Origin: Macrostomum hystrix
Taxonomy: Eukaryota > Platyhelminthes > Macrostomidae
Direction: 5' to 3'
NCBI GenBank assembly: GCA_950097015.1
Contig: CATNEN010000005.1
Span: 2,533,501 to 2,597,500, forward strand
DNA: 64,000 nt
Both the position numbers and the translations under genes were made by a program. The notes beneath the pieces are model-generated. The model worked only from the letters and a program-made list of their open reading frames with translations, had not been told where the DNA came from and did no database searches. Positions 23,840 through 36,000 of the stretch are shown here, one piece after another (position 1 is the stretch's first letter; every line of letters starts with the position of its first letter).

Positions 23840-24945
23840 GTCACCCGTTAGACAGAATATTTTACCTGCTAGACAGATTGTCACCTGTTAGACAGAATAT
23901 TGTCACCTGTTAGACAGAATATTGTCGCCTGTTAGACAGAATATTGTCACCTGTTACACAGTATGTCGTCAGCTGTTAGACAGAATATTGTCACCTGTTA
24001 GACAGAATATTGTCACCTGTTAGACAGAATATTGTCGCCTGTTAGACAGAATATTGTCGCCTGTTAGACAGAATATTGTCACCTGTTAGACAGAATATTG
24101 TCACCTGTTAGACAGAATATTGTCGCCTGTTAGACAGAATATTGTCACCTGTTAGACAGAATATTGTCACCTGTTAGACAGTATATTGTCACCTGTTAGA
24201 CAGTATATTGTCACCTGTTAGACAGAATATTGTCACCTGTTGGACAGAATATTGTCACCAGTTAGACAGAATATTGTCACCTGTTGGACAGAATATTGTC
24301 ACCAGTTAGACAGAATATTGTCACCTGTTGGACAGAATATTGTCACCTGTTAGACAGTATATTGTCACCTGTTAGACAGTATATTGTCACCTGTTAGACA
24401 GAATATTGTCACCTGTTGGACAGAATATTGTCACCAGTTAGACAGAATATTGTCACCTGTTAGACAGAATATTGTCGCCTGTTAGACAGAATATTGTCGC
24501 CTGTTAGACAGAATATTGTCACCTGTTAGACAGAATATTGTCACCTGTTAGACAGTATATTGTCACCTGTTAGACAGTATATTGTCACCTGTTAGACAGA
24601 ATATTGTCACCTGTTGGACAGTATATTGTCACCTGTTAGACAGAATATTGTCACCTGTTGGACAGAATATTGTCACCAGTTAGACAGAATATTGTCACCT
24701 GTTGGACAGAATATTGTCACCTGTTAGACAGTATATTGTCACCTGTTAGACAGTATATTGTCACCTGTTAGACAGAATATTGTCACCTGTTGGACAGAAT
24801 ATTGTCACCAGTTAGACAGAATATTGTCACCTGTTGGACAGAATATTGTCACCAGTTAGACAGAATATTGTCACCTGTTGGACAGAATATTGTCACCTGT
24901 TAGACAGAATATTGTCACCTGTTGGACAGAATATTGTCAGCAGCT
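23840..24945. repeat. 22-bp array with the ACCTGTTAGACA word
   Basis: About 50 units of ACCTGTTAGACAGAATATTG plus TC. A TTGGACAG variant followed by ACCAGTTAGACAG forms 44-bp doublets in the right half, and blocks with GTATATTG recur, so there is higher-order duplication. Confidence 0.94.
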
Positions 24946-25258
24946 GGATTGTACTTTTCGATGCAGATATTTTGGCAAAAAAATCCCCCCAGTGTTTGTA
25001 GCTCGCCAATTAGTTAACAATTTTTTTGGTGAAACCAAATTGTAAACCATAGGATGATTAGACTATTTTGTTTATTCAAAATGAAATTGCTGGCTTTTCA
25101 GACCAATTAGTGAACTGGTCCAACATTTGGCCTGAGGTTGAAGAAGAAGTTCAATTTTTTTTTAAGTTTTTACGATTTTTTACTTTAAATCCTTAAGGAT
25201 TTCCCTATTCCAAATCCTTAAATACCTAATCCCAAAAGTATTCCAGTAGAACAATTTA
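24946..25258. other. Unique spacer
   Basis: No feature recognised; AT-rich with homopolymer T runs. Confidence 0.45.
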
Positions 25259-25375
25259 GTTAGAAGGGTTTGCAGACGAGTGGTTAGAGCGTCGGACTCG
25301 CGGCTTGAAGGTCGTGGGTTCGATTCCTCACTCCAATGGAACAAACAAACAATCAGTGTCATTTAGAAAGAGCAG
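25259..25375 (+). mobile_element. Truncated tRNA-derived SINE, family V
   Basis: GACGAGTGGTTAGAGCGTCG is an A-box region and GGTCGTGGGTTCGATTCC a perfect B-box region. Downstream CAATGGAACAA and CAGTGTCATTTAGAAAGA align with CACTGGAACAATTTG and GTGTCCTTTAGCAAGA of the copies at 46255-46562 and 48867-49186. The element stops after roughly 115 bp. A lone tRNA relic is less likely because of that downstream match. Confidence 0.65.
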
Positions 25376-25610
25376 CAATTCTGACTAAACGATATTTTTT
25401 GTTTTCTTAAGTCAGTCTTGCCTATTATAATTAGTCGTTATAGTACTGGAAGAAAAAATGTCTACTGTCTATGGCCAAAGCTGAAACTTTCCCTCTACAA
25501 TTCGCATACAAACTGTGATGAAAAGCAACACATCGCTGCAAAAAGACAAGCCAAGGCCGGTGAAATATAATAATCTAACTGAATGATTGGTAGCACCAAC
25601 TGGCAGCCTA

Positions 25611-28600
25611 ATGTTGAGTTTAGAGCCGTCCAGACTGCAGAATCTGCCAAAACCTCCAGCATTCCTGGATCCGCTATCCAGCCTAGAAAGCAGCTATTAC
25701 TATTCTATTCCAAAATTTCATCCGGCCAATCATCCGGTCACCACCTGGCTGCTGAAGCGCATCCTCTCTCACGACGTCGAGTCCATCAAGCGAAAGCTGG
25801 AGCTGTGTCCGACCTTGCTGCAGGAGCGCTATTTTCAACTGGTCGACGATCCATGCATCTATGCGAGCAACAGCGACACCGACTGCATGTTCCACCGCAA
25901 GTGCCTGCTGTATCTAACACCGCTGGCTATTGCAATCTATTTCAAATCGGTGAGATTTGGCTTCTGGATTCTAGAGACTAAAAGGAATCAGACAAGGTGG
26001 AGAGACCTTGAGAGTAGGGGGTGAGAGTGAGGGCGAGAGAGAGGGCGAGAGAGAGGGCGAGAGAGAGGGCGAGAGAGAGGGCGAGAGAGAGGGCGAGAGA
26101 GAGGGCGTGAGACAGGGGCGAGAGAGAGGGCGAGAGGGAGAGGTTGAGAGAGAGGGCGAGAGAGAGGGCGAGAAGGAGAGAGAGAGAGCGGGAGAGAGGA
26201 TAGAGCACACTGCCCATTGAATTTAAAAAATCGAATGTTGGAATTGATTCCGATATGTATCGAAAAAATTGAAACATATCGGATGGACGGATTCGAACCA
26301 ATGCAACTCCAGACGCCTTTCGCTCTTGTTGGAGCTCATCAGTAGAGTCTAGCCTTGCGCTTTAGCCATTCGGCTATAGGCGCTTGCTCAAATCCAGCTT
26401 TCAACCTCAACATATCGAAATCGTGAGACAGGGGCGAAAGAGAGGGCGAGAGAGGGGGAGAGAGAGGGCGAGAGAGAGGGCGAGAGAGAGGGATGAGAGA
26501 GAGGGAGAGAGAGAGCGGGAGAGAGGAGAGAGGACACTGCCCATTGAATATCAAAAATCTAATGTTGGAATCGATTCCGATATGTATCGAAAAATTTGAA
26601 ATCCGGATTCGAACCAAGGCAACTCCAGACGCGTTTCGCTCTCATTGAAGCTCATCAGTAGAGAGGGGGAGAGAGAGGGTGAGAGAGAGGGCGAGAGAGA
26701 GGGTGAGAGAGAGGGGGAGAGAGAGGGCGAGAGAGAGGGTGAGAGAGAGGGGGGAGAGAGAGGGTGAGAGAGAGGGGGAGAGAGAGGGCGAGAGAGAGGG
26801 CTTGAGGGAGGGGGCCAAGAAGGTCATGATTAGATACGATGCAAATCTAATGCAAGTGAAATCCCTATGCAATCCAGTATGAAGTGGCAGACGTTCTGCT
26901 TTCGCATCAACCTACGACTGAAACCAACGTAGCGATGTGCGAGGCGCCCCAGTTCTGTAGCCACCTGCAGGACAAAGTCGGTGGAGATTTCCACGCCTAT
27001 CCAATATTTATAATTGTGCTACGCAGGTCAGTATTCGCAGCCGTGTCGCTGCTAGCCCGTTGCGGCTGGCGAGCTGCCCAACCGATCGCCATGCCTCTGA
27101 GAAGGCGTTTTGAGCGCAGGATAATCTACTTTAGAGACTGGCTTGACGCGGCCTTAAGCGTACTGCAAGCTAGGCCGAATTACTCTCTGGCTACTCTAGT
27201 TCATCACGTGACCTGCACTCCTGGCTATGAGTACATTCAACTTCCAGTTGGCGCCGTGTCGGCCAAATCTAAATTGGACCCGAAGGAAGTGGAAAATGAT
27301 GACGAAAAATCGGCAACTAAAAAGAAGAAGAAGCGAAAAGATGCGAATTCTGTTTTGCATCAACAGCCGGGACTTTTGGAATTCGGAAACCAGCCACCCT
27401 CCGTGCCAATTGTTGGAGTAAAAAATATCGCCGAATTGTGCCTGATGGTTGACACGTTCAGACAGACTAAGAACAGAGCCAAAGAAATTAGAACCCTGAT
27501 GAGCAAAGCTGTGAACAATGGCTTGCACCCTGAGGTCGTGCTTACTAAAGCGTTGGACGATATTCAGCCTGATCTGGAGGATAGGAATAACAATTACTTC
27601 GCTGATCTGATGCGGCGGAATCGTGAGTTGATCTTAGGAATAGTTGGATACTAGTTAGATGCGTTTTGTAAACTGTTAGACGCCTTAGACACAGGGACTC
27701 ACTTGTCAGAGACGCCGTGATTCACCTGTTAGACACAGTGACTCTTACCTGACTCACCTGTTAGACATGATAACTCACCTGTTAGACATGATAACTCACC
27801 TGTTAGACACAATAACTCACCTGTTAGACACAATAACTCACCTGTTAGACACAATAACTCACCTGTTAGACACAATAACTCACCTGTTAGACACAATAAC
27901 TCACCTGTTAGACACAATAACTCACCTGTTAGACACAATAACTCACCTGTTAGACCCAGTGACTCTCACCTTACTCACATTTTAGACATGGTGACTCACC
28001 TGATAGACAAAGTGACTCACCTGTTAGACACGATAACTCACCTGTTAGACACAATAACTCACCTGTTAGACACGATAACTCACCTGATAGACACGATAAC
28101 TCACCTGTTAGACACGATAACTCACATGTTAGACACGATAACTCACATGTTAGACACGATAACTCACCTGATAGACACGATAACTCACCTGATAGACACG
28201 ATAACTCACCTGTTAGACACGATAACTCACATGTTAGACACGATAACTCACATGTTAGACACGATAACTCACATGTTAGACACGATAACTCACATGTTAG
28301 ACAGGGTGACTCACCTATGAGACACTATGGTTCACCTGTTAGACTCGGTGTCTCCCCTGTTACACACGGCTTGTCAACAGATAAACCCCAGAAACGGAGA
28401 ATTAGTTTCCAATCACTTTTTCGTCCATCAGAATTCGGCGGCCCATCGAACAGCAACAATCACGCCGCTTCTGCTACCAATGAGCCGATGCAGCCCATGC
28501 AGAACGAGCATTGCTCTGAACCAGTTCGAATCCTGCTGTGTGGCCTAGAACGCTCTCGTTTTCGTCAGCTTTGTCTGGACGCTGTCGCCGTGTACGTCAG

Positions 28601-31600
28601 TCGTCGAAACTATTTCTGCTGTTCCGAGGAGCTGGGTCCACTAGATGGGCGAATTCGGGACTTGCGCAACTTCGTTGTCACCCTCTTGAATATTGTGGCT
28701 AGCGAGAAAACGGATATCGATGCGATTGAAACTCAGATTACACCTACACACCCCAGGAGACGCGCATTGGAAACACTGATATCCATTAAGTCAGGTGAGC
28801 AACTGACAACAAATATTTGGCATAAAAATTAACTCCTCAAACCCCTGCTGACACCTTCTCAAACTCAGCTGACATCTTCTCCAACCCATGCTGACACCTT
28901 CTCAAACCCATGCTGACACCTTCTCAAACCCATACTGACACCTTCTCAAACTCAGCTGACACCTTCTCAAACTCAGCTGACACCTTCTCAAACTCAGCTG
29001 ACACCATCTCAAACCCATGCTGACGCCTTCTCAAACCCATGCTGACACCTTCTCAAACCCATGCTGACACCTTCTCAAACCCATGCTGACACCTTCTCAA
29101 ACCCATGCTGACACCTTCTCAAACCCATGCTGACACCTTCTCAAACCCATGCTGACACCTTCTCAAACCTCTGCTGTGCAAACTCTTAATTAAACTTTCG
29201 CTGTCAATCTTTCCTGATCAGTCATGCTAAAAATAAATAGTGTCTGAGCATTATATTGTCATAAACCCCTAATGATCAAAAGACACAAAACAAAAATAAC
29301 CTTTAGAGGGTAATTATTTTTTAACTGGCTTTCACGAAGCAAAAAATTTGTCATCAGGCTAATCTGTCTGAACTGATTATTATTTGTTTTTGGAAACATT
29401 TTTGTAATGAAATCGAAACAAAAACTGTGTAAAACAACTACAGTGAAGACAATCTTTAACGATTCTATTAATGCGAGCTAAACTATATTTAAAGGTAGCT
29501 ATATTTAATCATTAATTTAAGTTCAATAATAGGGTTCGTTGACGTGCATCTTAGCTATTTGCTACCGTATAATTAAATTTCACCATGTACCTTAAAACTC
29601 AACACTTTGCCTCGTTTTCCCAACTATTTTCGCTCGGGCAATGAGTAGTGGTGTTGGAAAAAATCGATAAAATATACACCAGCTGACGTTATGCTGTCTG
29701 TAATTTTAGAACCAGAAATGATAGTTAAAGCAACTGGAAAATGGGCTAAATAACTAAATTTAATCAATCAACGACCAGGCATCGACCGATGATGCGTTAT
29801 TGACTAATTCATTAGCATGACCGATCAATTAACATCAACTAATCAATCAATCCATTAGCATCAATCAATCAACCTAATAGCATCAATCAATCCATCCATT
29901 AGCATCAATCAATCAACCTAATAGCATCAATCAATCCATCCATTAGCATCAATCAATCAACCTAATAGCATCAATCAATCCATCCATTAGCATCAATCAA
30001 TCAACCTAATAGCATCAATCAATCCATCCATTAGCATCAATCAATCAACCTAATAGCATAAATCAATCCATTAGCATCAATCAATCAACCTAATAGCATA
30101 AATCAATCCATTAGCATCAATCAATCAACCTAATAGCATAAATCAATCCATTAGCATCAATCAATCAACCTAATAGCATAAATCAATCCATTAGCATCAA
30201 TCAATCAATCTAATAGCATAAATCAATCCATTAGCATCAATCAATCAACCTAATAGCATCAATCAATCAACCTAATAGCATAAATCAATCCATTAGCATA
30301 AATCAATCCATTAGCATAAATCAAGCCATTAGCATCAATCAATCCATTAGCCTAAATCAATCCATTTGCATCAATCAATCCATTAGCATAAATCAATCCA
30401 TTAGCATAAATCAATCCATTAGCATAAATCAATCCATTAGCATCAATCAACAACCTAATAGCATAAATCAATCCATTAGCATCAATCAACCAAATAGCAT
30501 AAATCAATCCATTAGCATCAATCAATCAATCTAATAGCATAAATCAATCCATTAGCATCAATCAACCAAATAGCATAAATCAATCCATTAGCATCAATCA
30601 ATCAACCTAATAGCATAAATCGATCCATTAGCATCAATCAATCAACCTAATGGCATAAATCAATCCATTAGCATCAATCAATCAATCTAATAGCATAAAT
30701 CAATCCATTAGCATCAATCAACAACCTAATAGCATAAATCCATCCATTAGCATCAATCAACAACCTAATAGCATAAATCAATCCATTAGCATCAATCAAT
30801 CAACCTAATAGCATAAATCAATCCATTAGCATCAATCAATCAATCTAATAGCATAAATCAATCCATTAGCATCAATCAATCAACCTAATAGCATCAATCA
30901 ATCAACCTAATAGCATAAATCAATCCATTAGCATAAATCAATCCATTAGCATCAATCAACAACCTAATAGCATAAATCAATCCATTAGCATCAATCAACC
31001 AAATAGCATAAATCAATCCATTAGCATCAATCAATCAATCTAATAGCATAAATCAATCCATTAGCATCAATCAATCAACCTAATAGCATCAATCAATCAA
31101 CCTAATAGCATCAATCAATCAACCTAATAGCATAAATCAATCCATTAGCATAAATCAATCCATTAGCATAAATCAATCCATTAGCATCAATCAACAACCT
31201 AATAGCATAAATCAATCCATTAGCATCAATCAACCAAATAGCATAAATCAATCCATTAGCATCAATCAATCAATCTAATAGCATAAATCAATCCATTAGC
31301 ATCAATCAACCAAATAGCATAAATCAATCCATTAGCATCAATCAATCAACCTAATAGCATAAATCGATCCATTAGCATCAATCAATCAACCTAATGGCAT
31401 AAATCAATCCATTAGCATCAATCAATCAATCTAATAGCATAAATCAATCCATTAGCATCAATCAACAACCTAATAGCATAAATCCATCCATTAGCATCAA
31501 TCAACAACCTAATAGCATAAATCCATCCATTAGCATCAATCAACAACCTAATAGCATAAATCAATCCATTAGCATCAATCAACAACCTAATAGCATAAAT

Positions 31601-32403
31601 CAATCCATTAGCATCAATCAATCAACCTAATAGCATAAATCAATCCATTAGCATCAATCAATCAATCTAATAGCATAAATCAATCCATTAGCATCAATCA
31701 ATCAACCTAATAGCATCAATCAATCAACCTAATAGCATAAATCAATCCATTAGCATAAATCAATCCATTAGCATAAATCAAGCCATTAGCATCAATCAAT
31801 CCATTAGCCTAAATCAATCCATTTGCATCAATCAATCCATTAGCATAAATCAATCCATTAGCATAAATCAATCCATTAGCATCAATCAATCCATTAGCAT
31901 AAATCAATCCATTAGCATCAATCAATCCATCAAACTAACCAAAAAAGCATCAAATTAACCAGATAAACTGATGAGAAAATCAATCAATCAATTGATCAAT
32001 CTTCTAACTGAAATCACCCAACCCATCCGCAGGCGTAATCACTCGTGTCACCGGCATCCTGATGGAATCCCTTGTGCGCACCAAGCAGATTGTGAACTTC
32101 CTAGCGTCAGCCGTCTCATTTCCGCCTTATCCACAGGACTCAGTGGATTTCGCTATCAATCCCAGACTGGCCGCATCGATGCTAGAAATTTGCTACGGCG
32201 TTGTCATACATCTAAATGCCAAACGGGACGTTCATAAGTTTCTAAACAACGAAATACTAGAGAAGGCAATGAAAGATTCGTCCATATCGTTGCAACTTAA
32301 ATTTGGCCGACTACCAACCGAAGCCGAACTACAAAAGCACAAAAGTATTTTAAAAGAGACAAGCAAGGAATCAAAGGAGCAGAAACCAATTATCGAAAAA
32401 TAA
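25611..32403 (+). CDS. Uncharacterised 622-residue protein, weak ankyrin-like segment, four exons
   Basis: Exons 25611-25949, 26878-27622, 28381-28794 and 32033-32403 join in phase with good borders (G|GTGAGA, C|GTGAGT, G|GTGAGC). A frame that reads on to a stop at 27652 is intron read-through: a consensus donor GTGAGT stands at 27623 and C+AT restores the frame at 28381. Around residues 102-125, YLTPLAIAIYFKS followed by YEVADVLLSH resembles one ankyrin-type helix pair. Residues 261-267 are KKKKKRK, a possible nuclear signal. The C-terminal third (from about VRILLCGLERS to QKPIIEK) looks alpha-helical. I do not recognise a family and assign no function. An AG acceptor lies four bases before the ATG and an in-frame stop at 25584. 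ATTAAA at 32483 could serve polyadenylation. Confidence 0.75.
26201..26421 (-). mobile_element. tRNA-like SINE carrying a hammerhead ribozyme
   Basis: On the minus strand: a D-arm-like hairpin (TAGCC GAAT GGCTA) with an A-box-like ATAGCCGAATGGC, then the hammerhead at 26305-26348, then a B-box GGTTCGAATCC, then an AT-rich tail ending CAATGGGCAGTG. The order A-box, ribozyme, B-box is visible directly. This resembles the ribozyme-bearing SINE-like repeats known in schistosomes; homology to them is inference. Confidence 0.7.
26305..26348 (-). ncRNA. Hammerhead ribozyme copy 1 (probably impaired)
   Basis: Minus strand: stem I strand GACTCTA, core CTGATGA, stem II GCTC/GAGC with loop CAACAA, core GAAA, stem III GGCGT, cleavage triplet GTC, stem I return TGGAGTT. 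Stem I pairs over about seven positions. Stem III has GGCGT where the other copy has CGCGT, which breaks a pair next to A15.1, so cleavage is probably weak. Confidence 0.75.
26531..26666 (-). mobile_element. 5'-truncated copy of the ribozyme SINE
   Basis: The same tail (CACTGCCCATTGAATATC on the plus strand), B-box GGTTCGAATCC and hammerhead as the copy at 26201-26421. It stops right at the 5' edge of the hammerhead stem I, where purine repeat takes over, so the A-box half is absent. Confidence 0.7.
26621..26666 (-). ncRNA. Hammerhead ribozyme copy 2 (intact core)
   Basis: Minus strand: stem I strand CTCTA, core CTGATGA, stem II GCTT/GAGC with loop CAATGA, core GAAA, then ACGCGT, cleavage triplet GTC and stem I return TGGAGTTGC. 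All invariant core bases are present. Stem III is the self-complementary ACGCGT with no loop, the minimal type-I form known from metazoan repeats, thought to act best as a dimer. Confidence 0.82.
27670..28375. repeat. 21-bp array with the ACCTGTTAGACA word
   Basis: About 32 units of CACCTGTTAGACACGATAAC plus T, with ATGTTAGACA and CTGATAGACA variants. It fills the intron between exons 26878-27622 and 28381-28794 and stops within a few bases of the acceptor at 28380. Frames are open on both strands because 21 is a multiple of three. Confidence 0.93.
28835..29172. repeat. 22-bp array
   Basis: About 15 units containing CTGACACCTTCTCAAACCCA followed by TG, with a shorter CTCAGCTGACACC variant near the left end. 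It starts about 40 bp after the donor at 28795. Confidence 0.92.
29173..29815. other. Unique intronic sequence
   Basis: AT-rich intron sequence of the 622-residue gene; nothing recognised. Confidence 0.5.
29816..31965. repeat. 2.1-kb composite array of ATTAGCAT/AATCAATC words
   Basis: Alternates ATCAATCCATTAGCAT and CAATCAACCTAATAGCAT units. Rare markers (AATCGATCC, AATGGCATAAATC, AAGCCATTAGC) occur in the same order twice, for example near 30615 and 31360, and near 30320 and 31770. This shows a long segmental duplication inside the array. It lies in the last intron of the 622-residue gene and ends about 65 bp before the exon. Confidence 0.92.
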
Positions 32404-33035
32404 TTGTGACGGAATTTCGTCATTTTTTCTGTATCCGGGTGCCAACTTGTTTTAGATATAAATGTGCCCATGATGGGAAGGCATTAAAATTGACACCCGT
32501 CCGTCGTTCTTGAAATGCGCGGTAGAGTTGGCATTGCGGTGACTTTTTTCATTGCAATGATACATTTCATTACAATTTAATATTAATGCCTTAAACAGTA
32601 CTTTTCAACCTCTCAAACCTGCTTCAGTAGTTTAGAACCGGATGTTTTGTTCTAAAAATGCGAAAATCTACATTTGAAATGTGTTTTATTGAGCTGAAAA
32701 TGTCTGCTGTTTGTTTAAACACATGTTTAAACAAAAATTTGCTTTCAAGAAACACAAATCTCTGGACTATAATATTTTCATTCATACTTTAATTCAATAA
32801 CAACCATTCTTTGATACCGTATTTAATGGCCAGGAAAAAATATTTATCCAAGAGAAACAAATTTTTGCTCTTTTTTTAATTAAAAGCAGAATTCAAATAA
32901 ACATCAGAGAAGTGCAAAAACAACACCAGCTACCTTGTTTTCTCTGCGACCATCTCTTTCAATATGCATTCACAAAATACTTCGTTTTTTAACTGATTTG
33001 CGCAATTTTACTAGCCGTTATAGAAGCTAAAAAAC
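32404..33035. other. 3' flank of the 622-residue gene
   Basis: Contains the putative 3' UTR with ATTAAA at 32483-32488; otherwise unique AT-rich sequence with nothing recognised. Confidence 0.5.
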
Positions 33036-36000
33036 CTAACAGGTTTTTAATCTGTCTAACAGGTATCGAATCTGTCTAACAGGTATTGAATCTGTCTAAC
33101 AGGTATCGAATCTATCTAACAGGTATTGAATCTGTCTAACAGGTATTGAATCTGTCTAACAGGTATTGAATCTGTCCAACAGGTATTGAATCTGTCTAAC
33201 AGGTATTGAATCTGTCTAACAGGTATTGAATCTGTCTAACAGGTATCGAATCTGTCTAACAGCTATCGAATCTGTCTAACAGGTATTGAATCTGTCTAAC
33301 AGGTATCGAATCTGTCTAACAGGTATCGAATCTGTCTAACAGGTATCGAATCTGTCTAACAGGTATTGAATCTGTCTAACAGGTATCGAATCTGTCTAAC
33401 AGGTATTGAATCTGTCTAACAGGTATCGAATCTGTCTAACAGGTATCGAATCTGTCTAACAGGTTTTGAATCTGTCTAACAGGTATTGAATCTGTCTAAC
33501 AGGTATCGAATCTGTCTAACAGGTATCGAATCTGTCTAACAGGTATTGAATCTGTCTAACAGGTATTGAATCTGTCTAACAGGTATCGAATCTGTCTAAC
33601 AGGTATTGAATCTGTCTAACAGGTATTGAATCTGTCTAACAGGTATTGAATCTGTCTAACAGGTGTTGAATCTGTCTAACAGGTTTTGAATCTGTCTAAC
33701 AGGTATTGAATCTGTCTAACAGGTATCGAATCTGTCTAACAGGTATTGAATCTGTCTAACAGGTATCGAATCTGTCCAACAGGTATTGAATCTGTCTAAC
33801 AGGTATTGAATCTGTCTAACAGGTATCGAATCTGTCTAACAGTTATCAAATCTGTCTAACAGGTATCGAATCTGTCTAACAGGTATCGAATCTGTCTAAC
33901 AGGTATCGAATCTGTCTAACAGGTATCGAATCTGTCTAACAGGTATTGAATCTGTCTAACAGGTATCGAATCTGTCTAACAGGTATCGAATCTGTCTAAC
34001 AGGTATCGAATCTGTCTAACAGGTATCGAATCTGTCTAACAGGTATCGAATCTGTCTAACAGGTATCGAATCTGTCTAACAGGTATTGAATCTGTCTAAC
34101 AGGTTTTGAATCTGTCTAACAGGTTTTGAATCTGTCTAACAGGTATCGAATCTGTCTAACAGGTATCGAATCTGTCTAACAGGTGTTGAATCTGTCTAAC
34201 AGGTTTTGAATCTGTCTAACAGGTATTGAATCTGTCTAACAGGTATCGAATCTGTCTAACAGGTATCGAATCTGTCTAACAGGTATTGAATCTGTCTAAC
34301 AGGTATTGAATCTGTCTAACAGGTATCGAATCTGTCTAACAGGTATTGAATCTGTCTAACAGGTATCGAATCTGTCTAACAGGTATTGAATCTGTCTAAC
34401 AGGTGTTGAATCTGTCTAACAGGTTTTGAATCTGTCTAACAGGTATTGAATCTGTCTAACAGGTATCGAATCTGTCTAACAGGTATTGAATCTGTCTAAC
34501 AGGTATTGAATCTGTCTAACAGGTTTTGAATCTGTCTAACAGGTTTTGAATCTGTCTAACAGGTATCGAATCTGTCTAACAGGTATCGAATCTGTCTAAC
34601 AGGTATTGAATCTGTCTAACAGGTATTGAATCTGTCTAACAGGTATCGAATCTGTCTAACAGGTATCGAATCTGTCTAACAGGTATTGAATCTGTCTAAC
34701 AGGTATCGAATCTGTCTAACAGGTATCGAATCTATCTAACAGGTATTGAATCTGTCTAACAGGTATCGAATCTGTCTAACAGGTATCGAATCTGTCCAAC
34801 AGGTATTGAATCTGTCTAACAGGTATTGAATCTGTCTAACAGGTATCGAATCTGTCTAACAGTTATCGAATCTGTCTAACAGGTATCGAATCTGTCTAAC
34901 AGGTATCGAATCTGTCTAACAGGTATCGAATCTGTCTAACAGGTATCGAATCTGTCTAACAGGTATTGAATCTGTCTAACAGGTATCGAATCTGTCTAAC
35001 AGGTATCGAATCTGTCTAACAGGTATCGAATCTGTCTAACAGGTATCGAATCTGTCTAACAGGTATCGAATCTGTCTAACAGGTATTGAATCTGTCTAAC
35101 AGGTATTGAATCTGTCTAACAGGTATTGAATCTGTCTAACAGGTATCGAATCTATCTAACAGGTATTGAATCTGTCTAACAGGTATTGAATCTGTCTAAC
35201 AGGTATTGAATCTGTCTAACAGGTATCGAATCTGTCTAACAGGTATTGAATCTGTCTAACAGGTATCGAATCTGTCTAACAGGTATCGAATCTGTCTAAC
35301 AGGTATCGAATCTGTCTAACAGGTATCGAATCTGTCTAACATGCAGGTATCGAATCTGTCTAACAGGTATCGAATCTGTCTAACAGGTATTGAATCTGTC
35401 TAACAGGTATTGAATCTGTCTAACAGGTATTGAATCTGTCTAACAGGTATTGAATCTGTCTAACAGGTATCGAATCTATCTAACAGGTATTGAATCTGTC
35501 TAACAGGTATCGAATCTGTCTAACAGGTATTGAATCTGTCTAACAGGTATTGAATCTGTCTAACAGGTATCGAATCTGTCTAACAGGTATTGAATCTGTC
35601 TAACAGGTATCGAATCTGTCTAACAGGTATTGAATCTGTCTAACAGGTATTGAATCTGTCTAACAGGTATCGAATCTATCTAACAGGTATTGAATCTGTC
35701 TAACAGGTATCGAATCTGTCTAACAGGTATTGAATCTGTCTAACAGGTATTGAATCTGTCTAACAGGTATCGAATCTGTCTAACAGGTATTGAATCTGTC
35801 TAACAGGTATCGAATCTGTCTAACAGGTATCGAATCTGTCTAACAGGTATCGAATCTGTCTAACAGGTATCGAATCTGTCTAACATGCAGGTATCGAATC
35901 TGTCTAACAGGTATCGAATCTGTCTAACAGGTATTGAATCTGTCTAACAGGTATTGAATCTGTCTAACAGGTATTGAATCTGTCTAACAGGTATTGAATC

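Larger units (their letters stand above)
26012..26815. repeat. Polypurine array with two embedded ribozyme elements
   Basis: Purine tracts of GAGAGAGGGC type at about 26012-26200, 26422-26530 and 26660-26815 flank two copies of a tRNA-like element. GTGAGACAGGGGCGA occurs near 26107 and 26422, so tract plus element was duplicated as a roughly 315-bp block. It lies in the first intron of the 622-residue gene. Long purine tracts of this kind can form triplex DNA. Confidence 0.88.

Noticed and set aside
23840-24945. CRISPR-like array
   Set aside because: Units are contiguous and uniform with no unique spacers, in an intron-bearing animal genome; this is a minisatellite.
27623-27654. End of a 256-codon gene at a TAG near 27652
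   Set aside because: A consensus donor GTGAGT at 27623 and perfect phase into 28381 show that the stop lies in an intron.
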